Assembly: GCF_011516635.5 (NCBI RefSeq)
Contig: NZ_CP096255.1
Location: 9,869,501 to 9,933,500, forward strand
DNA length: 64,000 nucleotides
Reading direction: 5' to 3'
Source of the DNA: Bradyrhizobium barranii subsp. apii
Lineage (GTDB): Bacteria; Pseudomonadota; Alphaproteobacteria; Rhizobiales; Xanthobacteraceae
In this document: positions 44,311 to 52,795 of the stretch, piece by piece
How the letters are laid out: every line of letters begins with the position of its first letter
Numbering within the stretch: position 1 is the stretch's first letter
Translations under genes and position numbers: made by a program
Notes under the pieces: generated by a model
Databases searched by the model: none
Told to the model about the DNA's origin: nothing
What the model saw: the letters and a program-made list of their open reading frames with translations, nothing else

Positions 44311-45243
44311 ATGAAAACCATCGCCCAGTTCGTCGAGGATCGCATTACGACGCTTTCCGACCTGAAAGACGCACTACAGACCGCGATGCAATTGGAGTTC
44401 TCCACCATCCCGCCTTATCTTTGCGCGCAATGGTCGATCAACAGCGACCCGGGCGGCGTCGGCGGTATGATTGAGGACATTGTGGTGCAAGAGATGTATC
44501 ACTTTGCCCTGGCAGGCAACATGCTGACCGCGATCGGCGGCGCGCCATCCATTGCCAATGCGGCCTTCATTCCGAGCTACCCGACCAATGTCCTGCCCGG
44601 AGAAATTCTGCAAAAGTTGCCCGTTGATCTGAAGCCGCTTACGCCAGATCAAGTTCAGGTCTTCATGCAGATCGAGTATCCGGAATTTCCACCGGTTGCG
44701 CTCGCCGCAAGAACGGGACCCGCGACGATCGGTGATTTCTACGATGCGATCGCCGAGGGTTTCACCACAGTCAATCCCGCGATCAATGCCAGCGCCTTCG
44801 CGGTCAATTCGGGGGAAGCAACGCCGATCAAGAGCATCGCCGATGCGCAGGCGGCGATCCAGCTGATCAAGGCCGAAGGTGAAGGTACGGAAGGCTCTCC
44901 TAACCAACCCCCAACCGGCAATGCAACATTCGCCCACTATTATGTCTTCAAGGAAATCTACACCGAGAAAACGCTGGTGCAGGATGCGGCTGGCCATTGG
45001 AGCTTTACGGGAGCACCAATCCCGTTTCCGACCTGGTTCGATTTTCAGCAATCGACCGTCACACCGAGTCCGTCGCTTGCGTTCAATCAGGCCCTGTCGC
45101 AGCTCTTGATCGGGCTTCAAACGTGCTGGACAAGCGGTACAAGACCCAGCATCGGCGCCATGTTCACACTTCAGTCGCTTGGCACGGACCTCATCCAGCA
45201 GGGCATTCGTCCTGAGTTCCTATGGGCGCCTCCGTCGGCATGA
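44311..45243 (+). CDS. Ferritin-like protein of the VioB/iminophenyl-pyruvate dimer synthase-domain type, 310 aa
   Basis: Helical metal-binding protein of PF12902 type. The N-terminal signature 'LSDLKDALQTAMQLEFSTIPPYLCAQWSI' followed by 'IVVQEMYHFALAGNMLTAIGGAP' supplies the Glu and ExxH-like ligands, and 'NATFAHYYVFKEIY' gives a late His and Glu. This domain is known from VioB and StaD in violacein and indolocarbazole synthesis, but stand-alone versions are common and uncharacterised. ATG 44311 is 10 bases after GGGAGG; the GTG at 44302 is too close to that site. No pigment genes are nearby. Base use is slightly less GC-rich than neighbours. Confidence 0.8.
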   Translation: MKTIAQFVEDRITTLSDLKDALQTAMQLEFSTIPPYLCAQWSINSDPGGVGGMIEDIVVQEMYHFALAGNMLTAIGGAPSIANAAFIPSYPTNVLPGEILQKLPVDLKPLTPDQVQVFMQIEYPEFPPVALAARTGPATIGDFYDAIAEGFTTVNPAINASAFAVNSGEATPIKSIADAQAAIQLIKAEGEGTEGSPNQPPTGNATFAHYYVFKEIYTEKTLVQDAAGHWSFTGAPIPFPTWFDFQQSTVTPSPSLAFNQALSQLLIGLQTCWTSGTRPSIGAMFTLQSLGTDLIQQGIRPEFLWAPPSA

Positions 45244-45268
45244 ACTCCGGATCTGCCGCCTGCCTCTC

Positions 45269-45478
45269 TCACGTCAGCATCGAGATGATCGACTGGATCT
45301 GATCGGAGGCGGACGTCACCAGGGCGTCATACGACGTATGACCGTGCGCGGCAGCTTTCAAAATGCATTCGGCGACAGCGGCTTTCAGACCGAACACCGA
45401 CTGATGGGCCGGCACGCTCGCCATCACGGTCTCGAGGGCCTGGCGCATGGTCTGAACGAGCTCGGAGCTGTATTGCAT
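45269..45478 (-). CDS. Small helical protein, 69 aa, unknown
   Basis: Sequence MQYSSELVQTMRQALETVMA is followed by 'AVAECILKAAAHGHTSYDALVTSASDQIQSIISML', predicted mostly helical. GGAGGA lies 7 bases before the ATG, which supports a real gene. I recognise no family. It converges on the ferritin-like gene. Confidence 0.65.
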   Translation of the reverse strand: MQYSSELVQTMRQALETVMASVPAHQSVFGLKAAVAECILKAAAHGHTSYDALVTSASDQIQSIISMLT

Positions 45479-45572
45479 TGGCTGTCCTCCGCGCCCCCAT
45501 GTAGGAACGCGGGCCTAGGCTCGCCACTCACAAGCTTGAGATTGCTCTTTGATGAACCCTGGACAAATCGCC

Positions 45573-46016
45573 TCAATTCAAGCGCCAGATGGCCGCATTG
45601 AGCAGGCCGGCAAAGGCGACCCAGGCTGCGTAAGGCACAAACAACGCAGCGGCCAGCCTGTCCCGTGATGTCTCGAGACTGATGTAGGTCACGATCGCGA
45701 CGAACAGACAGATGAGGATGACGAGCGCGGCGCCGATCTGGTGCATCGTGAACATCACCGGAGACCAGACGAAATTGAGCGCCAGTTGCGCGGCCCAGAC
45801 CTGCATCGCTCGACCCGACGGCTCACGGCGAAAAGTCCGCCAGCCCGCAACCGCGATCATGATGTAAAGGATAGTCCACGCCACCGGGAACGCCCAGTTC
45901 GGCGGCACGAAACCCGGCTTGGCAAGGGCCGCATACCACTCTCCCGGAAGATTGGTCGCGCCGATCAGCCAGCCGATGCCGACCACACCGACGACGAAGA
46001 CCAACAACTGAAGCAT
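45573..46016 (-). CDS. tspO: TspO/MBR family tryptophan-rich sensory protein, 147 aa
   Basis: Five-helix membrane protein homologous to the mitochondrial peripheral benzodiazepine receptor, binding tetrapyrroles. Family marks: 'WYAALAKPGFVPPNWAFPVAWTILYIMIAVAGW', 'AQLALNFVWSPVMFTMHQIGAAL' and 'LFVPYAAWVAFAGLLNAAIWRLN'. In Rhodobacter it modulates oxygen-controlled photosynthesis genes (family knowledge). It is divergent from dinB with about 43 bases between the starts. Confidence 0.93.
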   Translation of the reverse strand: MLQLLVFVVGVVGIGWLIGATNLPGEWYAALAKPGFVPPNWAFPVAWTILYIMIAVAGWRTFRREPSGRAMQVWAAQLALNFVWSPVMFTMHQIGAALVILICLFVAIVTYISLETSRDRLAAALFVPYAAWVAFAGLLNAAIWRLN

Positions 46017-46059
46017 CCATCACCTCGCGCTTCTCTTCGGGCAATTGTATCATCGTTCC

Positions 46060-47160
46060 ATGAGCGAATCCGGCACGGTGACTGGCGAGGCCTCGCCCGT
46101 CCGCAAGATCATCCATATCGACATGGATGCCTTCTATGCGTCCGTGGAGCAACGCGACAATCCGGAGCTGCGCGGCAAGCCGGTCGCCGTCGGCGGCTCC
46201 GCGGAACGCGGCGTCGTCGCGGCCGCCAGCTACGAGGCCCGCAAGTTCGGCGTTCGCTCTGCGATGCCGTCGGTGACCGCGAAGCGGCAATGTCCCGACC
46301 TGATCTTCGTCAGGCCGCGCTTCGAGGTCTACAAGGCGATCTCCAGGCAGATCCGCGACATCTTTGCCGAGCACACGCCAATCATCGAGCCATTGTCGCT
46401 CGACGAGGCCTATCTCGACGTGACCGAGAATTTGCAAGGCATCCCGCTGGCGCGGGACGTCGCCTTGCTGATCCGTGAGAAGATCAAGGCCGAGACCGGC
46501 CTCAACGCTTCGGCGGGCATCTCCTACAACAAGTTTCTTGCAAAGCTCGCCTCCGATCATCGCAAGCCCAACGGTCAGTTCGTGATCTCGCCGGAGATGG
46601 GACCCGCCTTCGTCGAGACGCTGCCCGTCGGCAAGTTCCACGGGATCGGCCCGGCGACCAGCGCGAAGATGAATGCGCTCGGCCTGTTCACCGGCCTCGA
46701 CATCCGCAACCAGACGCTGGAGTTCATGAATGCGAATTTCGGCAAGTCGGGCGCCTATTACTACTGGATCTCACGCGGCGTCGACGAGCGGCCGGTCCGG
46801 GCCAACCGGATTCGCAAGTCGATCGGCGCGGAGACGACGTTCTCGACCGACCTCGACGAATACGGCGCGCTGGCCGCCGAGCTCAAGCCGCTCGTCGACA
46901 AGGTCTGGCGCCATTGCGAGACGACCGGCAACCGCGGCCGCACCGTCACCCTGAAGATCAAGTTCGCCGACTTCGAGATCATCACGCGCAGCAGGTCCGT
47001 CACAGCGCCGGTTGCAGGCCGGGACGATCTGGAGCGGCTGGCCTGCAGCCTGCTCGAAGTCGAAATGCCGCTGCCCAAGCGCGTCAGGCTCGTGGGGGTA
47101 TCGCTGTCTGCCCTCCAGGACGGCGACGATGCGGAGCCGCAGCTGACTTTCGGCATTTGA
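46060..47160 (+). CDS. dinB: DNA polymerase IV, 366 aa
   Basis: Y-family translesion polymerase. Catalytic acids are in 'IIHIDMDAFYASVEQRD' and 'PLSLDEAYLDVT'; the steric-gate region is normal. The helix-hairpin-helix 'VGKFHGIGPATSAKMNALGL' and little-finger domain follow. The last residues 'PQLTFGI' resemble the C-terminal beta-clamp binding motif of E. coli Pol IV (QLVLGL). ATG 46060 is preferred over 46045. No SOS box was sought by computation. Confidence 0.93.
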   Translation: MSESGTVTGEASPVRKIIHIDMDAFYASVEQRDNPELRGKPVAVGGSAERGVVAAASYEARKFGVRSAMPSVTAKRQCPDLIFVRPRFEVYKAISRQIRDIFAEHTPIIEPLSLDEAYLDVTENLQGIPLARDVALLIREKIKAETGLNASAGISYNKFLAKLASDHRKPNGQFVISPEMGPAFVETLPVGKFHGIGPATSAKMNALGLFTGLDIRNQTLEFMNANFGKSGAYYYWISRGVDERPVRANRIRKSIGAETTFSTDLDEYGALAAELKPLVDKVWRHCETTGNRGRTVTLKIKFADFEIITRSRSVTAPVAGRDDLERLACSLLEVEMPLPKRVRLVGVSLSALQDGDDAEPQLTFGI

Positions 47161-47283
47161 ACCAGACTGGAAAGGCCCTCCGCGAACGCGAGATCCTTGT
47201 CCGCGGCGCGGCTCCAAACCAGCCATGGAAGGTGGCGGGATTTTCAGACCCGCCACCCGTAGAAGCCGATCCGCTCGGGCCAA

Positions 47284-47577
47284 TCAATGCCTCACGTGCT
47301 CGAACACGACGATCACACCCGTCGGCTCCGGCTCATGGGCCATCAGGCGCGTGAGGTCGGCATCGCTCCAGTCGGCGAGGCTGACGACTTCGCCGGTCTG
47401 GCGCTCGGCGCTGACCGACGGCGTCGGCTCGAGCACCTTCAGGCCCGTTTCGTCGACGAAGAAGGTGTGTTCGCCGAACATGCTGTTGAGCTGCGGCATG
47501 GCGGGATGTTCGTCGGGCAGCACCTGGGCGCCGAGTTGGTTGACGGTCTGCTTCACCTGTTCGGATGTGAGCTTCAT
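47284..47577 (-). CDS. Conserved small protein, 97 aa, unknown
   Basis: Soluble acidic protein, MKLTSEQVKQTVNQLGAQVL then 'MPQLNSMFGEHTFFVDETGLKVLEP' and 'VVSLADWSDADLTRLMAHEPEPTGVIVVFE'. ACGGAG precedes the ATG at a good distance. I do not recognise a named family; the compact N-terminal helix and strand pattern suggests a folded domain. Convergent with dinB. Confidence 0.7.
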   Translation of the reverse strand: MKLTSEQVKQTVNQLGAQVLPDEHPAMPQLNSMFGEHTFFVDETGLKVLEPTPSVSAERQTGEVVSLADWSDADLTRLMAHEPEPTGVIVVFEHVRH

Positions 47578-47782
47578 GAGCTGCTCCGTTTCTGTCGTGC
47601 CGGGTTTCAGTGAGTCGAGCCAAAACGGGCGTTCCCTGCGCCTGTGTCGCCTGACTCAAATTCCCGAACGGGTGTTGCGCACGAATGTTCCGGAAAAATG
47701 CATTTCGTGATCGCGAGTTTCATCTGCCGCGCTCGCGGCACGGGATCGCCACACGATGCACATGATCCGCCTGTCGATGGCG

Positions 47783-48076
47783 CTATTCGACGGCTTCGAC
47801 GATCCGGATGTCGCGGTCGGCACCATCGCCGAGCAAGTCGTGAGCGGCCTTGTAGGCGGGACTTTCATACGCCGCCTTGGCGCGCTCGACGCTGTCGAAC
47901 TCGATGAGAACGACGCGTTCCATCAAGCCGTGCTCGAAGGCTGCGGCCGGCATCCCGCGCGCGAGCACGCGTCCACCGGCGGCCTCGATGGCCGGACGCG
48001 ACAGCTTGGCGTAGGCCGCCATGGCATCGGGGCTCTTGATCGCGCGGTAGGTCGCAACCCAATAGGCTTTTGCCAT
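47783..48076 (-). CDS. DUF1330 family protein, 97 aa
   Basis: Typical DUF1330 sequence: 'MAKAYWVATYRAIKSPDAMAAYAKLSRPAIEAAGGRVLARG', 'VVLIEFDSVERAKAAYESPAYKAAHDLLGDGADRDIRIVE'. The family has a dimeric ferredoxin-like barrel of unknown activity. The start at ATG 48076 has AGGAG 8 bases upstream, which excludes the longer frame to 48127. It follows the tag-like glycosylase gene by 25 bases on the same strand and is probably co-transcribed with it. Confidence 0.88.
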   Translation of the reverse strand: MAKAYWVATYRAIKSPDAMAAYAKLSRPAIEAAGGRVLARGMPAAAFEHGLMERVVLIEFDSVERAKAAYESPAYKAAHDLLGDGADRDIRIVEAVE

Positions 48077-48101
48077 TTTGTTTCTCCTGGTTTCTCGTGA
48101 C

Positions 48102-48791
48102 TTAGTGCTCGCCTCGGTTCTCGCCAACCGAGAGCGCGCAGATGCGTGACAGATATGTGTAGGGCAGACCGGTCTCCTCGGCCCAGGCGTTGAACTGTGC
48201 CTGCACCTTTGCGAGATCGCCCTTGGACTTCACCTCTTCGGCGATGTCGAGGCCGGCATCGCGCAGGCAGGCGACGACATCCCTGGAGGTGACAAAACCA
48301 TCCCAGCCGACGAAGCGCAGCAGCATCTGCCCGGTGTTGCCGCCGAGCCGGCTGCCGCGCTTGGTCAGGAGATCGAGCAGGCCGACCTCGTTGGATGGCG
48401 GCCATTTCGCCAGAAACTTGCCGAAGCTGCCGTGCTCTTTCGCGATCTCCTGGACGAAGGCCGCGTTGTCGCGCACCGACATGATCTTGGCGCCGTTGCG
48501 CACGATGCGCGCGTCGCGCACGAGGCCCTCCCAATAATCCTCGGGCTGGAAGGTGAGCTTGGCCGGCTGGAAATGCAGGAACGCCGCTTCAAAGCCGTCC
48601 CATTTCGAATCGATCACGCTCCAGGCAAAGCCGGCACAAAACACCCGCCTGGTCATCTCGGCGAGGATGCGATCGTCGCCGAGCTTGGCCAGCCCCTTCA
48701 GGTCGGGCTTTTCGGGCATCAGCCTGTCGAGCGCCTTGGGGCCGCCCTTGCGTTTCTCGGCGCGGGCACGAATGGTCTTGAAGGAGGTCAT
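48102..48791 (-). CDS. DNA-3-methyladenine glycosylase I family protein, 229 aa
   Basis: Base-excision repair enzyme of the Tag family (PF03352). Marks include 'EMTRRVFCAGFAWSVIDSKWDGFEAAFLHFQPAKLTFQPEDYWEGLVRDARIVRNGAKI' and 'WPPSNEVGLLDLLTKRGSRLGGNTGQMLLRFVGWDGFVTSRDVVACLRDAGL', matching the helix-hairpin-helix-like core. The Trp and Glu residues of the base pocket appear kept, but the zinc-snap Cys/His set of E. coli Tag is not obvious at the N-terminus. It is the first gene of a two-gene unit with the DUF1330 protein. Confidence 0.85.
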   Translation of the reverse strand: MTSFKTIRARAEKRKGGPKALDRLMPEKPDLKGLAKLGDDRILAEMTRRVFCAGFAWSVIDSKWDGFEAAFLHFQPAKLTFQPEDYWEGLVRDARIVRNGAKIMSVRDNAAFVQEIAKEHGSFGKFLAKWPPSNEVGLLDLLTKRGSRLGGNTGQMLLRFVGWDGFVTSRDVVACLRDAGLDIAEEVKSKGDLAKVQAQFNAWAEETGLPYTYLSRICALSVGENRGEH

Positions 48792-49002
48792 GCGGATACA
48801 GGCGGTTGAGGATGCGCCACGACATCAGAATTCGATGACACGGTCCAGCCCTGCGGTGCCCGGCTACTTGCGCACGCCAATGCACCGCAGCATGCTGCCG
48901 GCCATTGGCCTGACGAAGAGAGCAGCCATTCTGGTCTGCTTCTTGCTTTATAAATAACGTTTTGGAATTCCCGGACCTTTTCAAACCCGCCACGGATTTT
49001 CA

Positions 49003-49830
49003 ATGCGCTGCCTGGTCGTGGCCGATTTGCACTACTCGCTGCCGCAGCTCGACTGGCTGGTCAGCGCGGCACCGCAGTTCGACCTCGTGATCTTCGCCGG
49101 CGATGCGCTCGACATCGGCTCGATGGTGGATTTTCGCGCGCAGATCGTGGTGGTGAAGAAATACCTCGCGTTGCTCGCGGCGCAGACCCGCGTGATCCTC
49201 TGCTCCGGCAATCACGACCTCGACGAGCGCAATGCGGAGGGCGAAAAGATCTCGCGCTGGATCTCGGAGGTGCGGGAGCTCGGGATCACTTGCGACGGCG
49301 GCAACCTCACCATCGGCGACACGCTGTTCACGGTGTGCCCGTGGTGGGACGGCCCGCTGGTCAAGCAGCGCATCGTCGAGCAGCTGCGCGACGCCGCCGC
49401 CAATCGTCCGCAGCGCTGGATCTGGGCGCATCATGCGCCGCCGGCGAATTCGCCGACGAGCTGGGGCGGCAAGCGCTTCTTCGGCGATGTCGATCTGGTG
49501 CAGTGGATCATGCAGTATCAGCCGTCGATGGTGATCTCGGGCCATGTCCACCAGTCGCCCTTCATCGCCGACGGCTCGTGGTTCGACCGGCTCGGGCTGA
49601 CCTGGGTGTTCAACGCCGGCCTGCAACCGGGCCGACCGCCGACGCATATCGTGCTGGATCTCACTGCGGACAAGGCGTTCTGGCTGGCAGCGGGCGAAGC
49701 GCAGTGGATCGACCTCGGCGCACCGCTGAAGCGGCCCGCAAACACCGTCGAGGAGCCGCCGGACTGGCTCACATCCTTGGATCGGATTGTCGATCCGAGC
49801 CTGGCGAGACCTCGAGCGGCGGCAAGTTGA
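49003..49830 (+). CDS. Calcineurin-like metallophosphoesterase, 275 aa
   Basis: Metal-dependent phosphoesterase. Ligand motifs: 'VVADLHYSL' (DxH), 'IFAGDALD' (GD), 'CSGNHDLDE' (GNHD), 'WAHHAPP' and 'ISGHVHQSP' (GHxH). The fold and length fit the YfcE/Icc-like group; the substrate is unknown. ATG 49003 opens directly into the first beta-strand. Its 3' end overlaps the 3' end of the opposing gene by 62 bases. Confidence 0.88.
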   Translation: MRCLVVADLHYSLPQLDWLVSAAPQFDLVIFAGDALDIGSMVDFRAQIVVVKKYLALLAAQTRVILCSGNHDLDERNAEGEKISRWISEVRELGITCDGGNLTIGDTLFTVCPWWDGPLVKQRIVEQLRDAAANRPQRWIWAHHAPPANSPTSWGGKRFFGDVDLVQWIMQYQPSMVISGHVHQSPFIADGSWFDRLGLTWVFNAGLQPGRPPTHIVLDLTADKAFWLAAGEAQWIDLGAPLKRPANTVEEPPDWLTSLDRIVDPSLARPRAAAS

Positions 49831-50257
49831 TCATGCTCTGGAGCACCTCGCCGACCATGGCGAGATGCGTGCCGTGGCCGGCATATTGCCGCTTGAGATC
49901 GGCGAGATAGGTGTTGGCGACGTTGAGCCGCTGCGCCAGCGTGCGCGCGAGCAGCAGCGCGACCTCGGGCCGCTGAATCAGGAATGATGCCGCGTCCTCG
50001 AACTCATAGATGACGGAATCCGAGCTGGCCCGCACCGTTGCCGTATGCGGCAACCCAAGCAGCACGGACATCTCGCCGAACACGGCGCCGGGCTCGGTGA
50101 TGGTCGCGACCACCGTGTCGCTCTTGAGCACCTCGAGCTTGCCCTCGACGAGCACGTAGAGGCGGCCGCTGCTGGTGCCGCCCTCGGTGACGACCGACGT
50201 GCCGGCCTTGACCTGCCGCTCCGTTCCGCCGGTGCAATGATCCAGAACTGCGCGCAT
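49769..50257 (-). CDS. Single-domain cyclic-nucleotide-binding (CNB) protein, 162 aa
   Basis: CNB fold without a DNA-binding domain: 'VKAGTSVVTEGGTSSGRLYVLVEGKLEVLKSDTVVATITEPGAVFGEMSVLLGLPHTATVRAS' then 'QRPEVALLLARTLAQRLNVANTYLADLKRQYA'. In the phosphate-binding cassette the key Arg is replaced by His (LPHTATV), so it may not bind cAMP or cGMP. The start at ATG 50257 follows GGGAG by 9 bases; the upstream ATG at 50272 has no site. Confidence 0.82.
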   Translation of the reverse strand: MRAVLDHCTGGTERQVKAGTSVVTEGGTSSGRLYVLVEGKLEVLKSDTVVATITEPGAVFGEMSVLLGLPHTATVRASSDSVIYEFEDAASFLIQRPEVALLLARTLAQRLNVANTYLADLKRQYAGHGTHLAMVGEVLQSMINLPPLEVSPGSDRQSDPRM

Positions 50258-50334
50258 CGCCGAAGCTCCCATCGCTGGGGAAATCCAGGCGATACTAGAG
50301 CACGATCCGTGCCAGGCGGCAACGCGCGGACGGG

Positions 50335-50871
50335 CTATCGCGACAAGCGCTTTGCGAGATGAACCGACTGCCAGTCTCCGAGGCCGGTATCCCGGAAGCC
50401 TGCCCTCTTCGCCAGACCACGCATCTCGGCATTTGTCCGCGCAGTCTCGGCCGCGATCATCTCGTGGCCAAGATCGGTCGCCCGCGTCTCCATCGCCGTC
50501 ATCATCTGCAAGCCGAGGCCCAGGCGCTGGAACGCATCGGCGACCGAGATGGCGAACTCGCCATGCCGTGCAGTCGCATCATAGGCGTAGTTCGCTTCGC
50601 CGATGATGGTGTGCTGCCCTCCCTGCCTGACTTCGGCGAGCAGGGTGAAATGACCGGGACGGCCCGTCCTCGCCGCGCATTCGGCCGCGACCAGGGCGAC
50701 GTCGGTACGCGCGCCCATGAAGCGCTTGTTGCGCGACGTGGTGGACAGTCCGGTGAAATAGACCGACAGGTTCTCGACGTCGGATACACTGGCGGTCCTG
50801 ATGCAGACCGTGCCCTTCGCTTCGGCCAGTTCGACAGGCTCGACGACGGCTCCCGGAAACAACAGTGACAT
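50335..50871 (-). CDS. GNAT-family N-acetyltransferase, 178 aa
   Basis: Acyl-CoA-dependent acetyltransferase. The N-terminal strand 'VCIRTASVSDVENLSVYFTGLSTTSRNKRFMGA' and the CoA-binding 'EFAISVADAFQRLGLGLQMMTAMETRATDLG' (R/QxxGxG/A) are visible, followed by 'AETARTNAEMRGLAKRAGFRDTG'. This pattern resembles the GNAT domains fused to CoA-ligases (Pat type), but it stands alone. ATG 50871 (MSLLFPG) is favoured over 50907. Confidence 0.8.
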   Translation of the reverse strand: MSLLFPGAVVEPVELAEAKGTVCIRTASVSDVENLSVYFTGLSTTSRNKRFMGARTDVALVAAECAARTGRPGHFTLLAEVRQGGQHTIIGEANYAYDATARHGEFAISVADAFQRLGLGLQMMTAMETRATDLGHEMIAAETARTNAEMRGLAKRAGFRDTGLGDWQSVHLAKRLSR

Positions 50872-50992
50872 GCGTGATGCTCTCGGCAGGTTGCGTGGCT
50901 CGCACACCTAACCGAGGCCGCGCTTCCGCGGCTTGGACACCACTGCCAATCATGCGGCTGAAAACGAACAGCTCGTTGTCCCGTGCCGTACA

Positions 50993-51732
50993 TCACACAC
51001 GGGAGAGTGACGGCACCTCGTCGGGCATGATCGCCTGGAGGCCGCCGAAGCGGCGCTCGCGGCCGTGGAAGGACGCCAGCGCCGCGGAGAGATCGCCCGC
51101 GTCGAATTCGGGCCACATCCGCTCGGTGAAGTGAAGCTCGGCATAGGCGCCTTCCCAGAGCAGGAAGTCCGACAGCCGCTTCTCGCCGGAGGTGCGGATG
51201 ATGAGATCGACGTCGCGAAGGCCTGCTTCACCTGTGACGAGTTGCGAGAAGGCTTCGCGTGTGAGGCTCGTCAGTGCCGCCGCCTTCGCTGCGGCGTTGA
51301 GGATAGCGTCGCGCGCGGAATAGTCGACCGCGATGCGCAGGTGAAGCGCGCGGCCGTGCGCCGTGGCGTCCTCCGCGCGCGCGATCGCATTGGCGATGCC
51401 GTCGGGCAGACGGTCACGGCGGCCGATCACGGTGAGGCGCACGCCGTTCCTGGCGAGGCTCTGCACCTCGTTGGCGAGATAGAAGCGCAGCAGCGTCATC
51501 AGCGCGGCGACTTCGGTTTTTGGTCGTCGCCAATTGTCGGTGGAGAAGGCGTAAAGTGTCAGCGTCCCGATGCCCTGCTTGGGTGCGGCCTCGACGATGC
51601 GGCGGATCGCCTCCACGCCGGCCTCGTGGCCGCGCAGGCGCGACAGCCGCGGCGCGTCGCCCACCGGCCGTTGCCGTCCATGATGATGCCGACGTGAAGC
51701 TTCTCGTTGCGAGAGGTCATGTCGCTTTGCAT
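50993..51732 (-). pseudogene. uppS: Isoprenyl (undecaprenyl) diphosphate synthase gene with one-base frameshift
   Basis: UppS makes the C55 lipid carrier for cell-wall synthesis. The 5' part (from ATG 51732, GGAG 8 bases upstream) encodes 'KLHVGIIMDGNGRWATRRG' with the catalytic Asp, then leaves frame. The rest ('RLSRLRGHEAGVEAIRRIVEAAP', 'YAFSTDNWRRPKTEV', 'DLIIRTSGEKRLSDFLLWEGAYAELHF') is in the next frame to the stop at 50993. Adding one C near 51646-51649 (GGCTG to GGCCTG) would restore the usual 'GLSRLRGHEAG'. A restart at 51664 would lack the catalytic Asp. An intact uppS must exist elsewhere, as the enzyme is essential (inference). Confidence 0.85.
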
Positions 51733-51740
51733 TGCAAAGT
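51724..51740 (-). promoter_or_regulatory. Operator-like dyad overlapping the uppS start
   Basis: GCTTTG-N5-CAAAGT, one base different from the dyad at 52796-52812. It covers the uppS start codon (51730-51732) and lies 21 bases after the regulator's stop. Probably a second binding site of the winged-helix regulator encoded just upstream. Confidence 0.6.
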
Positions 51741-51760
51741 CTCCGGTCAAAAAAGGGGGA

Positions 51761-52138
51761 TCAAGTCGAGATGATACCGAGACGGCCGAACGGCGGCGCG
51801 TCGCGGCCGGCAGCCTTGGCGGCGTCGCGCACCAGCCGCTCGAGCACGGCGAGATAGTCGAGGAAGCGGCGGCGGCCGGCCTTGGTCAGGCGGCAGGTCG
51901 TGTGCGGGCGGTTGCCCTCATAGCCCTTGGTCACCTCGACGAGGCCGGCCTCCTGTAGCACGGCAAGATGCCGGCTAAGATTGCCGTCGGTGAGGCCGCA
52001 GAGTTGCTTGAGGTCGGCGAACGCCAGACCCTTCGGATGCGCCATCAGCGAGGTCAGAAGCCCGAGCCTCGCCTTCTCGTGGATGACGCGGTCGAGCCCT
52101 TCATAGGAGAAGGGTGCGCTGTCAGTCTTCGACATCAT
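51761..52138 (-). CDS. Winged-helix transcriptional regulator, 125 aa
   Basis: DNA-binding protein of the HTH_34-like (MarR/ArsR superfamily) type: 'IHEKARLGLLTSLMAHPKGLAFADLKQLCGLTDGNLSRHLAVLQEAGLVEVTKGYEGNRPHTTCRLTKAGRRRFLDYLAVLERLV'. The recognition helix is 'TDGNLSRHLAVLQEAG' and the wing 'NRPHTTCRLT'. It overlaps the membrane-protein gene upstream by 17 bases and is followed by uppS after 28 bases. Such regulators paired with membrane proteins usually repress their own operon; the matching dyads at 52796 and 51724 fit that. Confidence 0.87.
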   Translation of the reverse strand: MMSKTDSAPFSYEGLDRVIHEKARLGLLTSLMAHPKGLAFADLKQLCGLTDGNLSRHLAVLQEAGLVEVTKGYEGNRPHTTCRLTKAGRRRFLDYLAVLERLVRDAAKAAGRDAPPFGRLGIIST

Positions 52139-52739
52139 GGTCTCCGGACGCGAAATACAGAATGCCCGCCATCACCGACTGCCCGATCACGAAGGGCAGT
52201 CCCATGGTCCATGGCGATAGCGTGTGAGTCCGGCTCGCGAGCACCACGACCGCGAAGCCGGAAATGAAATACCAGGCGCCCGCGAGCGCGACGGTGCGCG
52301 GCAGCGAGCGGACGGAAGCGAAAATGCCGAGCGACACCAGAATCTGCCACAGGCCGGGCAACAGCCACAGCGTCTCGCTCGCGAACTTCCACATCACCAC
52401 TGCGAGCAGCACGCCGGCGACGCCTGCGGGCAGGAACTGCTCGACCGCCTGATGGATCATGGCATCGGCCAGGCCAGAATGATGACGGCGCGAGCGCGCG
52501 CGCATCTCGATGCCGATCATCAGAACGGAGAGCACCGCGGCCATGAACCAGCCGAGGAAGAAGCCGACCGGCTCGCTTGTGGGATCGCCGAGCAGCCAGA
52601 ATTGGAGGATTGCGGTAAGAAGCGCGACGGCGCCCGTCGCAGCGATCGTCGCCGGGCCATAGCCGCGGAACGCCGTGCCCGCCGCAATCTGGTTGCGGAT
52701 CGCCACGATGTCGGCCAGTGCCTTGTCGAGATCGCGCAT
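52122..52739 (-). CDS. Membrane protein paired with winged-helix regulator, 205 aa
   Basis: Six hydrophobic segments, for example 'GPATIAATGAVALLTAILQFWLL', 'PVGFFLGWFMAAVLSVLMIGIEM', 'FLPAGVAGVLLAVVMWKF', 'WLLPGLWQILVSLGIFASV', 'ALAGAWYFISGFAVVVLAS' and 'LPFVIGQSVMAGILYFAS'. The N-terminus MRDLDKALADIVAIRNQIAAGTAFRGYGP is a conserved cytoplasmic helix in this family. Function unknown; the regular partnership with a regulator suggests a small-molecule or stress response. ATG 52739 is used; a TTG at 52751 is an alternative. Confidence 0.8.
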   Translation of the reverse strand: MRDLDKALADIVAIRNQIAAGTAFRGYGPATIAATGAVALLTAILQFWLLGDPTSEPVGFFLGWFMAAVLSVLMIGIEMRARSRRHHSGLADAMIHQAVEQFLPAGVAGVLLAVVMWKFASETLWLLPGLWQILVSLGIFASVRSLPRTVALAGAWYFISGFAVVVLASRTHTLSPWTMGLPFVIGQSVMAGILYFASGDHDVED

Positions 52740-52795
52740 TGGCAACGCCAAAACCCCGCTCCGCCCAATTAACCGGGACCGCCCGTCCCGTCGTC

